64,000 nt of DNA. It comes from Pirellulaceae bacterium. GTDB taxonomy: Bacteria; Planctomycetota; Planctomycetia; Pirellulales; Pirellulaceae. Of the stretch, positions 37,201-43,138 are shown one piece after another. Both the position numbers and the translations under genes were made by a program. The stretch covers positions 19,223 through 83,222 of the forward strand of contig JADYZV010000031.1 in NCBI GenBank assembly GCA_020852965.1. Direction: 5' to 3'. The notes below the pieces were generated by a model. That model searched no databases. It saw nothing but the letters and a program-made list of their open reading frames with translations, and was not told where the DNA came from. Position 1 is the stretch's first letter. Every line of letters begins with the position of its first letter.

Positions 37201-37598
37201 ATTGCCTGCTGTAGGGGTACAGGCATGGGGATCGGCGTTTGGGTGTTGGTACTGGCACAAACCAATGTCTGGAATCCAGCACAAACCGCCTGCCCTTGCT
37301 GCCCCAGCACACGATAGCAAAATCTAGCGCTGGCTTGTCCCCATTCCTCGAGGGAAAGAAGAATGGCCAGACGATCACCTAGCTTGGCGGGGCTGAGATT
37401 GCGGGCGTAGGCGTCGACGGTCAGTAGGTGGACGCTATCAAGGGCTTCCCGAACGCCGGGAACGTCGAAGATCCGCTCCCCGAATAGAAACGATTCTCGC
37501 GATGCGCATTGAAGTTTGAAGGAAGTCAGGAAATGATGACTTCCATAGGCCATCGTATCGTCAAAATGGATCGTGTACTCAGTTACAAAATACGCCAT
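31215..37598 (-). CDS. Multidomain synthase: thioesterase-AT-KS-KS-like-KR-DH (PKS/PUFA-synthase type)
   Basis: The 2127-residue protein reads as: hotdog thioesterase-like (1-120; FDDTMAYG and ASRESFLFG); acyltransferase (215-510; GHSFGE, Ser318); ketosynthase (565-995; DAACASSL with Cys746, EAHGTSTPVGD with His879, LKGLLGHAG with His917); a second KS-like half (1010-1260) where DAGADSL replaces DTACSSL, so the Cys is Ala1167, like a chain-length factor; ketoreductase (1565-1770; GGAKGVT, Ser1742, Tyr1755, Asn1759); dehydratase (1855-2120; LPNHKVRNVPTLPG with His1873, DAAWRVGA with Asp2044). No internal acyl carrier motif was seen. The gene upstream, 36 bp away, encodes the carrier with an SDR. 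AT before KS and a KS-CLF pair recall parts of PUFA synthases and enediyne-type enzymes but match neither. Product unknown; probably a reduced polyketide or fatty acid. Confidence 0.87.
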   Translation of the reverse strand: MAYFVTEYTIHFDDTMAYGSHHFLTSFKLQCASRESFLFGERIFDVPGVREALDSVHLLTVDAYARNLSPAKLGDRLAILLSLEEWGQASARFCYRVLGQQGQAVCAGFQTLVCASTNTQTPIPMPVPLQQAMHAMRDIAEPLAQESFRDRILAGGSRTEMLFGEMERETCRQFLSQRYPHPQLVALADRPIEVVNTHQAKTLQADDAEPSVTPIPKSEAWVFGGQATLDAQLFCERIRAYADSSSAAQKELNKCREITATLLGGDADRLFSGSEQQCKSAAKSTPAFGQVAIHLQNVLGANLWRAQGHAPKILLGHSFGEIAAFGVGGCFDLATGVRIVCTRMQAVDELAPANAGLLIVSCDRNTVAIEADLLGLDQVVFAGRNHNSQLVMSGPTEQLSRLKGHLQSMQIGATSIDSPTSFHHPQLRAVASKWLKELRCLQLRAPSLAVYSPISQRLINATDDIPELLASQLTLPFDLQSAITELRRVGVTSFVDCGSSGVLARLISKAGGENVDVQCVGSQRLTSQSQTTPTAAELAHATTSDIPEIGRYPDKAPIDSATPKAAVSQIAIVGQGCILPGGVSSPEDLFSAITEQRIGIVDQREFDSFWSDDFYSAELTPDRSNSHLFGRIRDGDISVPNGVDPDTFHRFTRTQKLLCIALAPCIASLQGAERVTCLLGSTADGFEDQDEVASLLHAGIDPCDPEVDRKMHTARSAFHSPHSAVQEVLDRIVGPGLKVTLVDAACASSLYSLALGMQALESNQADAVIAGGFFCPGPGNSCLFSQFRGTTSTGCRPFDAHADGVVFSEGAALVTLRRVEDAERFELPVSAVIAGAGLSSDGRSPSANVPQSKGQLLSLERCYANYGIDPASIVAIEAHGTSTPVGDATELVTLRSFFAAKQADPIPIHSLKGLLGHAGWAAGTASVIAVCEYLRNGLFPSQATFRQPSNALLDSSGTLTVSTKPIALPPRKARIAIDGFGFGGANAHVVLERYDAHRSKSKPVKPSFPEIVGDEGELVFVAYHAERPRGSARFERDQVKPPKKFIILPQLADDMDISQNLAVIVSEQVLQQVPQFDEAMRRETSLLLAMSGKTERAVEATFRIMTERMRRVLQGNEHLLDRLDAAHSKARPSGAYTLQCMMPNVAAGRAALLLNLNGPNFVVDAGADSLEAAFTAAALLLGSGDKAGTKMVIVAAIDTQTSHLVDNAIDHVDPIDHHGCEFAAAYAVTTRGYAQACGLRVICGVDEVFRPNEVALASSRVVMRPYEQFQALQDALDKKSNTTSLTSAKDEVAKPPMTAGPSRPQRSMTSGLSSASPRSAADGGDCEIQVPVWVEKPVAGPPSGTQPAKHMLIVVKAGFARLAELRSALPEIAEQSTIALVGDSTLNIVSASGQSKQIAIDRLDEQSLASAVEKLCHSAVDVITVMDEAISWDLQETLAEVARDNRLCELLFLIAKQEIARLKSGGVEMWGVLLGAWNGQTHPCSGPIAGLLKSISREFPATRNGTICTQGLDLATALRRLNAERLQADREPELVFGPEFRLVRRLRPAPVDLAAPPQVKLNANSIVVAVGGAKGVTAVMLDSLLCDAQCTAIAIGRSPLEAGPENFDSAEVEQAYYARFMRENAKRSAIEMRKNFDASRGRWEAYQTIQQLASRGGRVEYMVADVTDTEQLATTVENIVSRFGKIDLLLYGAGVQKSKRLEDRSLADFREVFSTKVLGLQNFVGAYYSQTGQRLASHILTSAYSIFGNDGQHDYGAANETLDRLCSLTEAAGGTGWTSMAWLAWDGIGMTRGTEYQALAKKRRLSGVIPELGQRLFREVCSGHTRSAIHVPISEAEHVEYGVRTIPYSPSMTSGRAIEVNIRLSNIPCLPNHKVRNVPTLPGAWILDLLVGAGRKLAPIAAEDSIVIVEDLTFSKFVRLSNNQESNVRVVAQECGNSVAVWMISDVLHPSGVTLARDRICASAILSWEIGQVSSTPIEFGVQANSTRGQAVRDPYCDPSKPVVLSGPFDCLSDIELSVNGRSAKVKSSPVQTFHENIPALLLDAAWRVGAMYTPSRASEVFVPIRIGRMSLPLRSSPFSTSSSVWEIRSTTPRSENRDVRWDRTDVFDQNGRLQLVIENALATCIA

Positions 37599-37634
37599 CG
37601 TGTGCTCCTAAAACGTTATCCACCAATGGGTACA

Positions 37635-38858
37635 TTAAACCGTTGTTGGCTGCAAAACGCGTCGCGCATGGGCACGACTGGAACGCCCGTCCGCAACCGC
37701 TGAAAAGCCATGGTCGACCATCCACACCGAACCGTTGATGCCACTCGCCTCGTCACTTACGAGGAAGCCGATTGCATTGGCGAGGTCCATCGGGCTGCAG
37801 AGCTTGCCATCGGGTGTAAACGATTCCCAGTGCCGCTGCGTCACCTCCGCAGCAGAGAATTTCGAGAGCAAGTCGCCGTAGACCGGCCCTCCAGCTACGC
37901 AATTGACGCGAATTCCGAACTGTCCGAGTTCACAAGCAAGGTAGCGTGTCATGCTTTCAACGGCAGCTTTGACAACTCCCTGGCTCCCCAAGCCGCTGAT
38001 ATAACGCGTAGCTCCCACTGCGGACAGCGTTACAATCGAACTTCTACCTGATCGCATGAGATGAGACGCCCTCATAGCGCATTGATGATGCCCTGTTACG
38101 TTGGTACGAAAGGCGCGCTCCCAATCTTCGGCAGTCAGTTCCATAAACGGTCCAATGCGCCCGTCCGACGCATTGCACACCAGGATGTCGAGCTCCCCAA
38201 ACTGCTCTACGATCTGATTGAAAATGCGGTCTACGTGAACCGGATTAGCAATGGACCCCCAAATGTGAGTCGCCTCGCCACCCTGAGCTCGAATCTCTGC
38301 AGCCGTTTGTTCTCCCAGCTCTCGGGAGTGAAACGAGTTGACAATCACGTGAGCACCACGCGATGAGAGTAGTCGAACGATGTTGCGGCCAACGCCACGA
38401 CCAGAACCGGTCACTAGAGCGACGCGTCCTTCGAGGGGCCTGCTGGAGCCGGAGCGGGAGCGAGCCCGACTGTCGTTGCTTGGACTATCGCTCAGGAAGT
38501 GCGGTGGCACCAATGGACTCTGGCTCGTGCTCAAGGTTTCGCTAAACATCTGGCTGCCGTCAGGCGGTGAGTCGTAGCGGGTGAAGTTCGCGCTGACTTC
38601 CTCCTCCATCGGGCTGCGATTCAAAAGGCTGTCAATCCAATTCACCACTTGGCCGATCGTACGAATGGACGGGTCACGGACTTCCGCAGTTAGGTCAAGT
38701 GAAAACTCTTCGCCAAGCGCCAGCACAATCTCCAGGTTCTTAACGGAATCGATTCCCAGATCATTCTCCAGATCCGCGTCGACCGTCAGCAGCTCTTCTG
38801 GGTATCGCGTTACGTTGGAAATTTGCTCGACTACCCGCCTCAGTGTTCCACAAATCAT
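37635..38858 (-). CDS. Acyl carrier protein - short-chain dehydrogenase (FabL-like) fusion
   Basis: The 407-residue protein has an N-terminal acyl carrier domain (about 1-80) with DLGIDSVKNLEI, where Ser38 would take phosphopantetheine. A Ser/Pro-rich linker (85-140) leads to an SDR domain (about 142-390): TGSGRGVGRNIV (Rossmann), LVCNASDGRIG, TLSAVGATRYISGLGSQGVV and VKAAVESMTRYLACELG. The SDR is closest in pattern to FabL-type enoyl-ACP reductases. However the Y-x6-K Tyr is Leu290 here, while Lys297 and an earlier Tyr286 remain. It lies 36 bp upstream of the large synthase, which has no carrier domain, so it very likely provides both the carrier and a reductase-like activity. No phosphopantetheinyl transferase was found in the window. 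Confidence 0.88.
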   Translation of the reverse strand: MICGTLRRVVEQISNVTRYPEELLTVDADLENDLGIDSVKNLEIVLALGEEFSLDLTAEVRDPSIRTIGQVVNWIDSLLNRSPMEEEVSANFTRYDSPPDGSQMFSETLSTSQSPLVPPHFLSDSPSNDSRARSRSGSSRPLEGRVALVTGSGRGVGRNIVRLLSSRGAHVIVNSFHSRELGEQTAAEIRAQGGEATHIWGSIANPVHVDRIFNQIVEQFGELDILVCNASDGRIGPFMELTAEDWERAFRTNVTGHHQCAMRASHLMRSGRSSIVTLSAVGATRYISGLGSQGVVKAAVESMTRYLACELGQFGIRVNCVAGGPVYGDLLSKFSAAEVTQRHWESFTPDGKLCSPMDLANAIGFLVSDEASGINGSVWMVDHGFSAVADGRSSRAHARRVLQPTTV

Positions 38859-39188
38859 CGATTTTCACCCTATTCCTTTGAAATCAGTGGGGCTGCCGAA
38901 TCGGCTTACCTCGCTCGCAGGTGCTGCGAACTGGAACTAACGAGCCACCTATTCAAAGCAATGTAAAGCACCGACATGCAAAGGCGGCGCATATTCGACG
39001 GAGATTTCACGACTACTTAAAGTTGCACGAGTGTGGTAACTGTCAGCAAATCGTTCACAGTCAAGTCCTCTTTAGCGGCTTCTCTAGTCGCAGCGGCAAG
39101 TTAAGATAGCGTCCTGCCAATGGGGAGATCGGATTACCGCATTAGAATAGGAATCGGTCGTACTAGCGGTGCTGGACCAGCGAGTCAA
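38859..39188. other. Upstream region of the synthase operon, 330 bp
   Basis: No gene recognised. It presumably holds the promoter of the ACP-SDR/synthase pair (leftward). No clear -35/-10 pair or operator palindrome stood out. Confidence 0.4.
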
Positions 39189-39343
39189 CTAGCGCTTCAA
39201 CCATTTTTGATTCTAGGGTTGGTCGTAGTGGACGTGGCCCGCGAGTCCCAAACGGTCGGCGACTTAAACGGACTCGTAACCTCGTCCACTACCTTCAATT
39301 GAAACGTCCACTACCTTCAATTGAAACGTGGACAGTGCACTAG
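39189..39343 (+). mobile_element. CTAG-ended inverted-repeat element, copy C
   Basis: 155 bp starting CTAGCGCTTCAACCATTTTT and ending GACAGTGCACTAG, with core GTAGTGGACGTGGCCCGCGA and GGACTCGTAACCTCGTCCAC. A 22-bp segment is duplicated in tandem (39284-39305 and 39306-39327). The right-hand CTAG supplies the TAG stop (39340-39342) of the GGDEF-EAL gene. Confidence 0.8.
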
Positions 39344-41250
39344 GCTGAAATGGTAGCAAGCTGCAGACGCGGGGCAGGAAAGAATTGGCGGACTTCCTCT
39401 GGTGAGACCGGCGGGCTGAGGTAATATCCTTGGTACTGACCGCAATCATGCGATTTCAGAAACCGAAGATGATCCTCGGTCTCTACTCCCTCAGCGATAA
39501 CCTTTAGATCGAGAGACTTGGCTAGCACGATAATACTTGAGGCGATGACACCATCGTCTGTTTCAGGGATATCTTTGATAAATGCCCTGTCGATTTTGAG
39601 TCTGTCGATCGGAAACTGTCGAAGGTACGCGAGCGAAGAATAGCCGGTGCCGAAATCGTCCACGCTAATGCTGGCTCCGAGCATCTTGAGTTGACGGAGC
39701 TTAAATGTGGTCGATTTGACATCCTCTATAAGCAATCCCTCGGTTATTTCAAAATCAAGTTTCGAAGCGTCTACGTCAAACTCTCGAATGGGCTCGGCGA
39801 TGCTATCGCAAAAATCGGGGTCTGCGAATTGAACGGCACTGACGTTGATCGATATTTCGATATCGTAGCCCTCGCTATTCCAAGCGGCCAGTTGCCGACA
39901 TGCTTCGCGAATGATCCATTTGCTGACGGGAACGATTTCACGGTTCTTTTCGAGGATATGAATGAAACGAAATGGAGGGATGACCTCGGCGTTGTGCCGC
40001 CATCGCAACAGGGCCTCAACTCCAAAGACTTCACCACTTTCCAAATCGACTTGTGGCTGATAGACCAGAAAGAACTCATCCTTCTCCAATGCTCGCGAGA
40101 GCTTTTCCTGTACCGTTCGGTACTCGACCAAGCGGTCGGTCATCTCGCGTTGATAGATGGAGAAACCAAGTTGGTTTTCTTTGGCATGGAACATTGCAGT
40201 ATCCGCAAATGCCAATAGTTCCATGTCCGACGTCGCATGCGCCGGGAAGAGCGAATATCCAACGCTTGTACCCAATTGAAAATTATCGTCTGTGAGGTGG
40301 TAGCGCTGGGTGAGAACGGTGCAGACGCTCTTAGCAATCAGATCCGCCTCACTCTCTTCTCGAACGTTTGGATAGATGATGCAGAATTCATCGCCACCTA
40401 AGCGTGCCACTGTAGCGCATTGGCCAAATTCGGCTTGGAGTCGAGTTCCGATCTCGACCAGGGTCTGATCGCCTACTAGATGCCCAAGAGTGTCGTTGAT
40501 CTCCTTGAAGCCATCCATGTCGATCATGAACAGCGCAAACCCGCGAGATTTAGCTTGTGCGGCCTCAACGGCTTCCTTCAAACTTAGATGAAATCGGAAT
40601 CGATTGGCCAATCCAGTCAAGGAGTCCGTATTCGCCAATTCCATCAATCGATCGCTCTCTACTTTCAGATTCTCGCTAAGCTTGATTAGAGATGTGGTAC
40701 GTTGGCGATAGTACTCCTCGCCTTGTTGACAACAAAAGTAGATGCAACCAGCCACTCCGGTCACGAGCAACAATTCGTCCAGCTTGGAAGTGCTCATCAA
40801 ATCGTAAAAGCCGTGCGAGTTGAGTGAGAAAGCCAAAAACGCAAGCAAACTGATGATGAACCATGCCAGCGCTGCGCGCACTCCGAAGAGTTGAGACGAT
40901 ACCAAAATGGCAACTGGGTAGAACAACATCGTTCCGGCCATCGCTTCGTCGCTTAGAGAGACCGCCAGCAGTCCCACTGCGCTCACCGCTAGGTGCATAT
41001 TCATAATGCTGCGGAAATCGTTGAGTCTTCTACAGGCTACAATTAGTACGAATATGACGACCGATTCGATAAGACAGATTTGCGTGGCAGTCTCATAACC
41101 ACGATAAAAAAGAAGCCCGGCAAAGAGTAGCCAAGTCAACCATATGACCGTTACAAATCGCCATACACGCTGAGCCCGCAACTGATTTGGATCAGATGAC
41201 TCGACGAACATCTTTGCGTTCGATTGTGGGTTTCTATTGAACTTGATCAT
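39340..41250 (-). CDS. Membrane GGDEF-EAL protein (cyclic-di-GMP turnover)
   Basis: The 636-residue protein has about six membrane helices in the first 190 residues (FVTVIWLTWLLFAGLLFYRG, CLIESVVIFVLIVACR, AMAGTMLFYPVAILVSSQLF, AALAWFIISLLAFLAFSLNS). A GGDEF domain follows at about 205-370, with RLGGDEFCIIYP, and an EAL domain at about 385-630, with GVEALLRWRH, ISINVSAVQF, DDFGTGYSSLAYLRQFPIDR, LKIDRAFI and AEGVETEDHL. The catalytic residues of both domains appear intact, so it may both make and degrade c-di-GMP. The stop codon lies in the end of a repeat element. It appears to be a single-gene unit. Confidence 0.93.
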   Translation of the reverse strand: MIKFNRNPQSNAKMFVESSDPNQLRAQRVWRFVTVIWLTWLLFAGLLFYRGYETATQICLIESVVIFVLIVACRRLNDFRSIMNMHLAVSAVGLLAVSLSDEAMAGTMLFYPVAILVSSQLFGVRAALAWFIISLLAFLAFSLNSHGFYDLMSTSKLDELLLVTGVAGCIYFCCQQGEEYYRQRTTSLIKLSENLKVESDRLMELANTDSLTGLANRFRFHLSLKEAVEAAQAKSRGFALFMIDMDGFKEINDTLGHLVGDQTLVEIGTRLQAEFGQCATVARLGGDEFCIIYPNVREESEADLIAKSVCTVLTQRYHLTDDNFQLGTSVGYSLFPAHATSDMELLAFADTAMFHAKENQLGFSIYQREMTDRLVEYRTVQEKLSRALEKDEFFLVYQPQVDLESGEVFGVEALLRWRHNAEVIPPFRFIHILEKNREIVPVSKWIIREACRQLAAWNSEGYDIEISINVSAVQFADPDFCDSIAEPIREFDVDASKLDFEITEGLLIEDVKSTTFKLRQLKMLGASISVDDFGTGYSSLAYLRQFPIDRLKIDRAFIKDIPETDDGVIASSIIVLAKSLDLKVIAEGVETEDHLRFLKSHDCGQYQGYYLSPPVSPEEVRQFFPAPRLQLATISA

Positions 41251-41678
41251 TTCGATGGTCCGCAGACAGCAAATACCATAGCCTGCAATAATCTAGGTCA
41301 CGATTAACTGAATTGAATGTAAGAAATCGAGTTTCGCGGGAAAGTCAGGATTGCGATGCTCTTCAGTTTGCGTAGCTTGTATTCGAAATTTGCGGCTGAG
41401 TGGACCTAACACGAAACTTCGGATTGGTGGGATTCTGCGGCTTGCCTACTCTCTGCCAGTTTATGGGTCCACCGGTGCGGGCTTTTTGCTCCACTGCCTA
41501 ATTCGGGTTAATCCCGGATTAACCAAAGATGGGAACCAACGTGCCGCCAAGTTGGCTCGCTTCGATAGCGAATCGAACCAATTGGTCTTGCCATCGCTAC
41601 CGGTGACAGGCTACGCTCGGCGCAGAATGTCTGCTTCCACGTTTCCATTGCTTGCTTTAGCTAAAAAATGTCTCAGCC
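41251..41678. other. Divergent intergenic region with a short inverted repeat
   Basis: 428 bp between the GGDEF-EAL gene and the OmpA-like gene. It contains GGGTTAATCCCGGATTAACC near 41.51 kb, a near-perfect palindrome that could be an operator or a repeat fragment. No gene recognised. Confidence 0.4.
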
Positions 41679-42629
41679 GTGAAGCCAACGCCCACAGCCC
41701 TCAACAGCCTCGACTCAGCTCGCCAGCGTGCGCGCCTGCTAGTGGTGCTCGTCGTTGCGTGCGCAGGTGGGTTGTTGGGGAGCAGCGGAGGTTGCAATCG
41801 CAATCCGTATCTGCCCAGTGGCCAAACGTGGCCGGGGGCAGCCGGTCAAATGCCGGCAGCGGGAGCGATGCCCGGCTATGCGGCAGGCCAAACTCCACTG
41901 GCTGGCCCAGCATCGGTATTTGCTGGCCAGCAAACCACCCCTCAACTGATGGAATATCAGCGGCGAGTGCAACAGCTCGACGACAATAATCGGCAGCTCA
42001 CCACTCAACTGGCTCAAGCTCAACAGCAACAACAAGCCTTTCGCGAGCGCGGCGACTTGTTAGCGAAACAACTGCAAGATGCCACTGCACAGAACAAACA
42101 ATTGCTGGCTGCGTCCCAGCAGATTGCCAGCCAGGCACAAGGCATGCAAGCCTCGATGAGCATGCGAGGCGGTGCGCGTTTAACGGCCAACAACTCCGTC
42201 GCCAACTCGGCCGTCGGCCTTCAAGTCGCTGGGGCGGAAGTCGTTCCCGAGGGTGATTTGATTCGCATTCGAATTTCCGCCGATCAATTGTTTGCTCCAG
42301 GAACGGCTCAGCTCAATCCGGCCGGTGCGACGGTGCTCGATCAAATTGCCAACGCGCTCATTCGGCAATACTCTCGGCAGCGCGTTGGTGTCGAGGGCCA
42401 TACCGATGCTTCGCAGCCCTACGGTGGCTCATTTGGAACTCCCTATCAATTGGCGGGTGGCCAAGCTCAAGCTGTCATGGACCAATTGGTGCGTCGCAAT
42501 GGAATTCCCATGCAGCAGCTATTCGTCGTTGCGCATGGTCCCAACCATCCATTGGCCGACAATCAATCCCCTGCTGGCCGCGCCGAAAACCGGCGCATTG
42601 AAATCGTCATCTACCCTGAGACATTTTAG
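41679..42629 (+). CDS. OmpA-family lipoprotein with coiled coil
   Basis: The 316-residue protein starts at GTG 41679. A signal segment (ARLLVVLVVACAGGLLGSSG followed by GC) points to a lipoprotein. A Pro/Gly/Ala linker leads to a Gln-rich coiled coil (about 90-160). The C-terminal 125 residues form an OmpA-like peptidoglycan-binding domain: DQLFAPGTAQLNPAGATVLD, RVGVEGHTDASQP, and AGRAENRRIEIVI with the Arg and Asn/Asp positions expected. It probably ties an outer-membrane or periplasmic complex to peptidoglycan. No Tol or motility genes are adjacent. Confidence 0.88.
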   Translation: MKPTPTALNSLDSARQRARLLVVLVVACAGGLLGSSGGCNRNPYLPSGQTWPGAAGQMPAAGAMPGYAAGQTPLAGPASVFAGQQTTPQLMEYQRRVQQLDDNNRQLTTQLAQAQQQQQAFRERGDLLAKQLQDATAQNKQLLAASQQIASQAQGMQASMSMRGGARLTANNSVANSAVGLQVAGAEVVPEGDLIRIRISADQLFAPGTAQLNPAGATVLDQIANALIRQYSRQRVGVEGHTDASQPYGGSFGTPYQLAGGQAQAVMDQLVRRNGIPMQQLFVVAHGPNHPLADNQSPAGRAENRRIEIVIYPETF

Positions 42630-42634
42630 AGTAG

Positions 42635-42654
42635 CACGGCGGTCCCCCGCTGTG
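42635..42654. repeat. Short hairpin CACGGCGG-TCCC-CCGCTGTG
   Basis: An 8-bp stem with one mismatch and a TCCC loop, just after the OmpA-like gene. It has the same architecture as the hairpin at 27872-27891 and is flanked by two GTAGCAC words (42631 and near 42666). Confidence 0.6.
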
Positions 42655-42853
42655 ATTGGCCCACATAGTAGCACGCTCGCATAAATTTCGACACTATTCG
42701 CTCAGCGCCACTAGGCCCCTCTGTGTTTAAATTGCCTATCTAGTGAACCGAGCAACGAGGATGCGGCTCGTTTCGCTGTTGAAACACAGAGACACAAAGT
42801 TCACAGAGAGGCAATCCAGAATAGAGTGGACTTGGTGAGCATCAACGAGCCGC

Positions 42854-43039
42854 TCAGTCTTTTGCCACGTCGTCATCGTTCGGATCGTCGTCGTTCGAAT
42901 CGTCATCTACCACCACCGCTTCTGCAACCGGCTCGGGGGCATTCTTGCGTTCTTCGCGCTTAGCTCGCTTCTCTTGAGCCTTGAATCGTTTTTCCATTTC
43001 ACGCTGGCGTTTGGCAAAGGTATTTTGATTTTTGGCGAT
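42854..43039 (-). CDS. Small basic/acidic protein with a likely AUC start codon
   Basis: The frame encodes 61 residues: (M)AKNQNTFAKRQREMEKRFK, then AQEKRAKREERKNAPEPV and an acidic tail (DDDSNDDDPNDDD). The first 25 residues match a widespread small family that begins M-[AS]-K-N-Q-N-T-[FY]-x-K-R. In this sequence the initiator position is ATC (43037-43039). GGAG lies 7 nt upstream and an in-frame TGA lies five codons before, so no ATG, GTG or TTG start is available for the full family length. An internal ATG at 42997 would remove the conserved KNQNTFAKR. Function unknown; the basic helix suggests nucleic-acid or ribosome association. It lies about 100 bp downstream of the RhlE-like helicase gene on the same strand. 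Confidence 0.65.
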   Translation of the reverse strand: MAKNQNTFAKRQREMEKRFKAQEKRAKREERKNAPEPVAEAVVVDDDSNDDDPNDDDVAKD

Positions 43040-43138
43040 GGTAAAGCTCCGTCAGAGGATGTGATTAAGTAGATGGATCGACCGATTGGGAGCCAACGCC
43101 CCCAATGGCTTATAGAACTCGGCTCAGTCCAGTGAATT

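Noticed and set aside
41351..41989. 212-residue plus-strand frame upstream of the OmpA-like gene
   Set aside because: Its second half overlaps the OmpA-like gene in another frame, and the first half has no recognisable domain.
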